Assembly: GCA_964534945.1 (NCBI GenBank) | Contig: CAZHSB010000037.1 | Coordinates: 1-17,575, forward strand | Direction: 5' to 3' | DNA from: CAZHFA01 sp964534945 | GTDB taxonomy: Bacteria > Bdellovibrionota_C > UBA2361 > CAKMMH01 | DNA: 17,575 nt | Part shown: piece by piece, positions 14,065-17,575 of the stretch | Layout of the letters: each line of letters opens with the position of its first letter | How positions within the stretch are numbered: position 1 is the stretch's first letter | Position numbers and translations under genes: made by a program | Notes under the pieces: model-generated | What the model was told of the DNA's origin: nothing | What the model saw: the letters and a program-made list of their open reading frames with translations, nothing else | Database searches by the model: none

Positions 14065-17000
14065 ATGTTACAGGATTTTTTAGATATATTAATTCAAATT
14101 AAAGCTTGTAGCGAAACAGATTGTCCTGGCTCTGCGTTCACAGCGGTTGGAGCCGCATTTGCAACTCAAGGATATTATTTACAATCTTCTATCATTAGTT
14201 TAATTGGAGCGGGTGGTTGGGAGATGTGGGGAGTCTTTATATACATGTTTTCTTTTTTTGCCTTTATCATAATGATAGTTTTAAATGGATTACACGTTCC
14301 TAAAAATGTAATGTGGTTCGCCTTAGGGCCTGCCTTATTTAATTGGATGATTTATACTCCATGGAATTCTGATGGAGGAGGTGTAAAAGGAGTTGCGTGG
14401 AGAATTGGTAATACATATATAGAAAATCAAAAAAGGGTTTGGGAAATTGCAGAACCAGGGCTTAGAAATTTATCTCCCATTATTGGTACTGAAGACCTAG
14501 ATAAAGCTAAAGGGCAAGAGGCTGAGTGGGTAGAAAAAAATGATATCACTAAAAAAATAAAAGTTTCATGGTTATTCGCTTTTTGGGACTGGCTTATTAG
14601 TGATACGGCTGCACAATTATCTTCTTGGATTGGAGCTGATAAATTAGAATCTGGTACGGGTACAACCAATTTGGGAGAGGTGGGTAATTTTTCAATTAAA
14701 AATGGAAAAGCAGATGCTACAATTTTATCAAATTTAAAATGGTCAAAACTTCAGAGTATTACTGGGGCTAGGATTACAACGCCAGGTTTGAAAGATGCCT
14801 TTGTGGAATATCTTTCAGGCACTTGTGGTGTTGGAATAAAAAATTTGATAGATGATAAAAAGGTTGTGACAGCAAGAAGGGCATCTTTAGGGTTCTTACG
14901 AGCTGACAAAGGACCAGAAATATTGATAGATAATTATGAAAGCAAAATAGAATCAGAAATAAAGAGTGGAATTATTCCTGTAGCTGGCTCTTTAAAAAGA
15001 CTTATTTCTAAACCAGAGTCTTCTAGTTCAGAGGGAACAGGATTAATTGAATTTTTGGGAGGGCAGGGAGATTTAATTAAACCAATCAAAGAGCCTGATC
15101 ATGATTGGATAACTTGTGATAAAGTATTTCCTATCTTGATAAAAGCATTAAGGTGGGAAAGTGGGCAAATATATCATAAGATGATGGCAGACTGGGATGA
15201 CTCAGATTCTTCTCAAGAAAATGATATTTTAGCAGCATTTTATTATGGTTGGAATTTAGATAGTAGTGAAGATGGGGGGGGGAGGCTCTCAAAAACTAAA
15301 TTAAAATATTTTACTAGGGATCTTATATATTCATACTTGTTAAAAAATGAGTTAGAATTTGTCCCAGATATAGCAAAAACTCAATTTAGTACAAAAGTAG
15401 AGGCAGAGCAAGCTTCAGACAGGCACATTCAGTCATTGGGATCTCAAAACAAATATGGAGAGATTTATACTTGGGCAAGAATGATGCCATATGTTCAAGG
15501 AATTTTGATGTTTATTTTGGCAGGTGCATATCCAATTGCCTGTATTATTTTTATAATTCCAGGATGTCACAAAGTCATAATTACTTGGGCGGCTTTTTGG
15601 GCATGGGTAAAATTTTGGGATGTGGGTTTCGCTATAGTTGCAGTAATTGAAAGAAATATTTGGGGAATGCTTGGAAATTCAGAGCAAGCGGCGGCATCTA
15701 ATATTGCCTTAATAAAACAAATGTCAAGCAAAAATGGGGGAGTTACGGCTATAGAAGTTACATGCGGAAATAAAGGATTAGGAAAATGCGCTTTTCCAAC
15801 TATAACGGATAATGATCAGACAACGGAAATAAAAGAAGCATTGAAAATTTTTAACATGATGTCAGCTAATGGGTTAAGCCTTAATTATGGGACTTATAAC
15901 GGTTACTACATCTATCTTATGGCAGCCCTATATATGGCGGTGCCAGTTATTTGTGGTCAGGTAATTCTTCAAGGAAAACACGGTGTCGGAAGTCTCGCAA
16001 GTATGATGACAGGAGGAGCCGAAAGAGCAGCAGGTGGCGCAGCAGAAGCAGCAGCAAAATCTCAACACGCAGCCGCTATAACAAATACCGTCGGCGCAGC
16101 AGAAAGACAAGTTAAAGCTAACGCCGCTACACAATACGCTATGAGAGCTATGCAGGCAGGGAATACGGCGGCAGATGCTGGGTTAGAGCAACAATATCGT
16201 GGAAGTTATCAGAAGGGGCTTGAGAATCAACTCGGGTTGGCAAAGAATAATATGAATTATCAAAGAGGATTTGAAGGGTATGGAAAAAATTTTGCAGGGC
16301 TTGGAGCATCTTTAAAAGCTAATAGTGGCCATATGGCAGAAGCTGCTATATGGCAGGGGGCAGTCCTTGGTTCAGGAGCATTACTTGGAGGGGGGATTAA
16401 GTATGCTAAAAATTATGCTAGTTATGTAGCAGGGGCCTTTGGGGGTTTTTATAATGGAGATGCAGGAAAAGATGTGGGCGTGATACAAGATTTTATGTCA
16501 CAAGGTATTCCTAATAACGCAAGCGAAGAGGAAATAAATAGTCTACGAAATGTATTGGAAATTATTGGTGACCCTTCGAAATCTAATTCCGAAAAAGCTG
16601 CAGCTATTAATGCACATAAAAATACTTATCCATCGCCTGCGTCGGCATCAGGCGTTGTTGGTTCTGCTGTCGCTGCTATGGGGACAGGAAGCTTTATGGG
16701 GACAGGAAGCTTTAATCCTTTTGGCTCAATGTCACAAATTGGAGCAAGCCCTTATGATATTGAAAAAGCATTAAGTCTTGGAGCACATGGAGCGGGAATA
16801 GCGGCAGATTTAACAAATATTGGAACGGTATTGCCGATGGAAAGAGCAGGTATTTTTAATGCCGCAAATACGAATGTTGATTCGTTCGGATTTGGAGCAT
16901 CTCAAAGCTTGAATAAAGGTTATGCAGAGCGTCAGGATACAATGGCAAAATATGAAGGTGATATGGCTGGATATGAAATGAAGAGAGATATGGCAGGAAG

Positions 17001-17451
17001 CATGCAACATATTGCTGGAGTATTTGGAGTTAACTTAATGCCTCAACAAAAACCTTATGATATAAAAGGAATGATGGGGGCGGGAGAAATTGTTGATGAA
17101 AAACGTAACAATGCAAAAGGAATGTTTAATTTCTATGGTGATGAAAATGGTGCAGGTGGAGCGTTCAAAAGTACAGCTTCTTCTTATTCTACAGACCTTT
17201 CAAAATTTAGCGCTTCGCCAATAGGTGATAATATAGGGACAAATCTAGCGGTTCAGTCTGCAGTACAAACGCCTGAGGCAAGAAAAGCTAATCAGCAGGC
17301 CGCATCATATATTGATAAAAAAGGTGGGGTGGGCTCTTTTGAAACATATACAGATCACGAAGGGGCACATTCTCTAGGAATTGTCACTAGTCGGTCTTTT
17401 GATGAAAGAGGTAATATTAATAAAAATTATGATGGAAAAATTTTTAAATAA
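14065..17451 (+). CDS. traG: TraG-like conjugal transfer membrane protein (TraG N-terminal domain)
   Basis: This large polytopic inner-membrane protein (1128 residues; F TraG is 938) has the TraG-N arrangement: two membrane helices near the N-terminus (about 52-74 and 81-100), then a ~370-residue periplasmic region. A central membrane block follows: MMPYVQGILMFILAGAYPIA (473-492) and on to about 530, with the Trp-rich AAFWAWVKFWDVGF. Another helix lies at about 611-636. In F-type systems this N-terminal half takes part in pilus assembly, and the C-terminal half in mating-pair stabilisation and entry exclusion. Here residues 650-1128 are Ala/Gly-rich and mostly soluble, with a second hydrophobic patch at about 758-795. 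TAGGAGA lies 6 bases before the ATG. The gene holds a run of nine G at 15274-15282 and an 18-bp tandem duplication at 16678-16713. A short repeat starts at its stop codon. Confidence 0.8.
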   Translation: MLQDFLDILIQIKACSETDCPGSAFTAVGAAFATQGYYLQSSIISLIGAGGWEMWGVFIYMFSFFAFIIMIVLNGLHVPKNVMWFALGPALFNWMIYTPWNSDGGGVKGVAWRIGNTYIENQKRVWEIAEPGLRNLSPIIGTEDLDKAKGQEAEWVEKNDITKKIKVSWLFAFWDWLISDTAAQLSSWIGADKLESGTGTTNLGEVGNFSIKNGKADATILSNLKWSKLQSITGARITTPGLKDAFVEYLSGTCGVGIKNLIDDKKVVTARRASLGFLRADKGPEILIDNYESKIESEIKSGIIPVAGSLKRLISKPESSSSEGTGLIEFLGGQGDLIKPIKEPDHDWITCDKVFPILIKALRWESGQIYHKMMADWDDSDSSQENDILAAFYYGWNLDSSEDGGGRLSKTKLKYFTRDLIYSYLLKNELEFVPDIAKTQFSTKVEAEQASDRHIQSLGSQNKYGEIYTWARMMPYVQGILMFILAGAYPIACIIFIIPGCHKVIITWAAFWAWVKFWDVGFAIVAVIERNIWGMLGNSEQAAASNIALIKQMSSKNGGVTAIEVTCGNKGLGKCAFPTITDNDQTTEIKEALKIFNMMSANGLSLNYGTYNGYYIYLMAALYMAVPVICGQVILQGKHGVGSLASMMTGGAERAAGGAAEAAAKSQHAAAITNTVGAAERQVKANAATQYAMRAMQAGNTAADAGLEQQYRGSYQKGLENQLGLAKNNMNYQRGFEGYGKNFAGLGASLKANSGHMAEAAIWQGAVLGSGALLGGGIKYAKNYASYVAGAFGGFYNGDAGKDVGVIQDFMSQGIPNNASEEEINSLRNVLEIIGDPSKSNSEKAAAINAHKNTYPSPASASGVVGSAVAAMGTGSFMGTGSFNPFGSMSQIGASPYDIEKALSLGAHGAGIAADLTNIGTVLPMERAGIFNAANTNVDSFGFGASQSLNKGYAERQDTMAKYEGDMAGYEMKRDMAGSMQHIAGVFGVNLMPQQKPYDIKGMMGAGEIVDEKRNNAKGMFNFYGDENGAGGAFKSTASSYSTDLSKFSASPIGDNIGTNLAVQSAVQTPEARKANQQAASYIDKKGGVGSFETYTDHEGAHSLGIVTSRSFDERGNINKNYDGKIFK
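15274..15282 (+). repeat. Nine-G homopolymer inside traG
   Basis: Nine consecutive G encode Gly-Gly-Gly in the periplasmic region of the TraG-like protein (D-GGG-R, about residue 404-406). In such an AT-rich gene a G9 run stands out. Slippage by one base would truncate the protein before the central membrane block. Confidence 0.9.
16678..16713 (+). repeat. 18-bp perfect tandem duplication inside traG
   Basis: ATGGGGACAGGAAGCTTT occurs twice in a row (16678-16695 and 16696-16713), giving MGTGSF-MGTGSF in the C-terminal half. The reading frame is kept, so it is tolerated in the soluble tail. Confidence 0.95.
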
Positions 17452-17548
17452 CTGGAAAATAACTTTTGAAACTGGAAGGCACCTCCTCTGAGAAACTGGA
17501 AGGCACCTCCTTAAAAATAACTTTAAAAATAACTGGAAGGCACCTCCT
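17450..17548 (-). repeat. Three copies of a short near-palindromic repeat after traG
   Basis: AACTGGAAGGCACCTCCT occurs exactly at 17470-17487, 17494-17511 and 17531-17548, and a partial copy (AACTGGAA) begins at 17450 inside the traG stop codon. The inner part GGAAGGCACCTCC is close to self-complementary. Read on the minus strand it gives GGAGGTGCCTTCC, the family found at 252-322 and 10464-10535. Confidence 0.85.
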
Positions 17549-17575
17549 TTTTTGAGGAAAGCAAAAAGAGTTTGG
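17452..17575. other. Gene-free end of the window
   Basis: Only the short repeats described at 17450-17548 and AT-rich filler are seen after traG; no gene start is visible before the window ends. Confidence 0.7.

Noticed and set aside
16550..16774. Open frame of 74 codons inside traG in another plus-strand frame
   Set aside because: It lies wholly inside the confident traG frame, is Leu-rich shadow sequence and has no ribosome binding site.

Overview
The window is AT-rich, Gram-negative, and most likely from an alphaproteobacterium, plausibly a host-associated lineage of the Rickettsiales/Holosporales type. Reasons: it has a proteobacterial flagellar operon (flgB-flgC-fliE-fliF-fliH-fliI-fliJ) that ends in a MotE-like gene, a class of flagellar gene known from alphaproteobacteria. 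It also has an F-type conjugation-like gene cluster, and palindromic and REP-like repeats packed into the gaps between genes. The lineage is inferred from gene content; no rRNA gene is present.

Layout. 1-702 is non-coding. It holds REP-like GC-rich repeats and then the flagellin leader, with a probable sigma-28 promoter at 511-538. 703-1566 encodes flagellin, closed by a perfect 13-bp stem terminator. 1567-1986 has no gene. 1987-3186 holds a secreted lytic transglycosylase and pgsA (phospholipid synthesis), 15 bp apart. 3358-9643 is a compact same-strand flagellar operon of eight genes: rod (flgB, flgC, fliE), MS ring (fliF), export ATPase complex (fliH, fliI, fliJ) and a MotE-like membrane protein. 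fliG and fliN are absent from the usual place next to fliF. 9644-11055 is a 1.4-kb gene-free repeat block. It contains two long hairpin elements sharing a 17-nt loop core, a perfect 74-bp direct repeat, a ~100-bp tandem repeat, REP-like modules and a 28-bp tandem repeat. 11056-17451 is a three-gene operon resembling the traF-traH-traG end of an F-type type IV secretion cluster. Its middle gene lacks the TraH hallmarks I looked for. After traG, the last 125 bp carry three copies of a short near-palindrome.

How the genes work together. The flagellar operon supplies the proximal rod, the membrane ring and the ATPase that energises export; flagellin, under its own promoter, supplies the filament. 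The transglycosylase could open peptidoglycan for rod or secretion-apparatus passage, but its pairing with pgsA makes that uncertain. The tra-like operon encodes two exported proteins and one large polytopic membrane protein, the set expected for assembling or stabilising a conjugative or effector-delivery channel. It is isolated between repeat blocks of one family, suggesting a relic or relocated segment of a mobile element, or a divergent secretion module whose other parts lie elsewhere.
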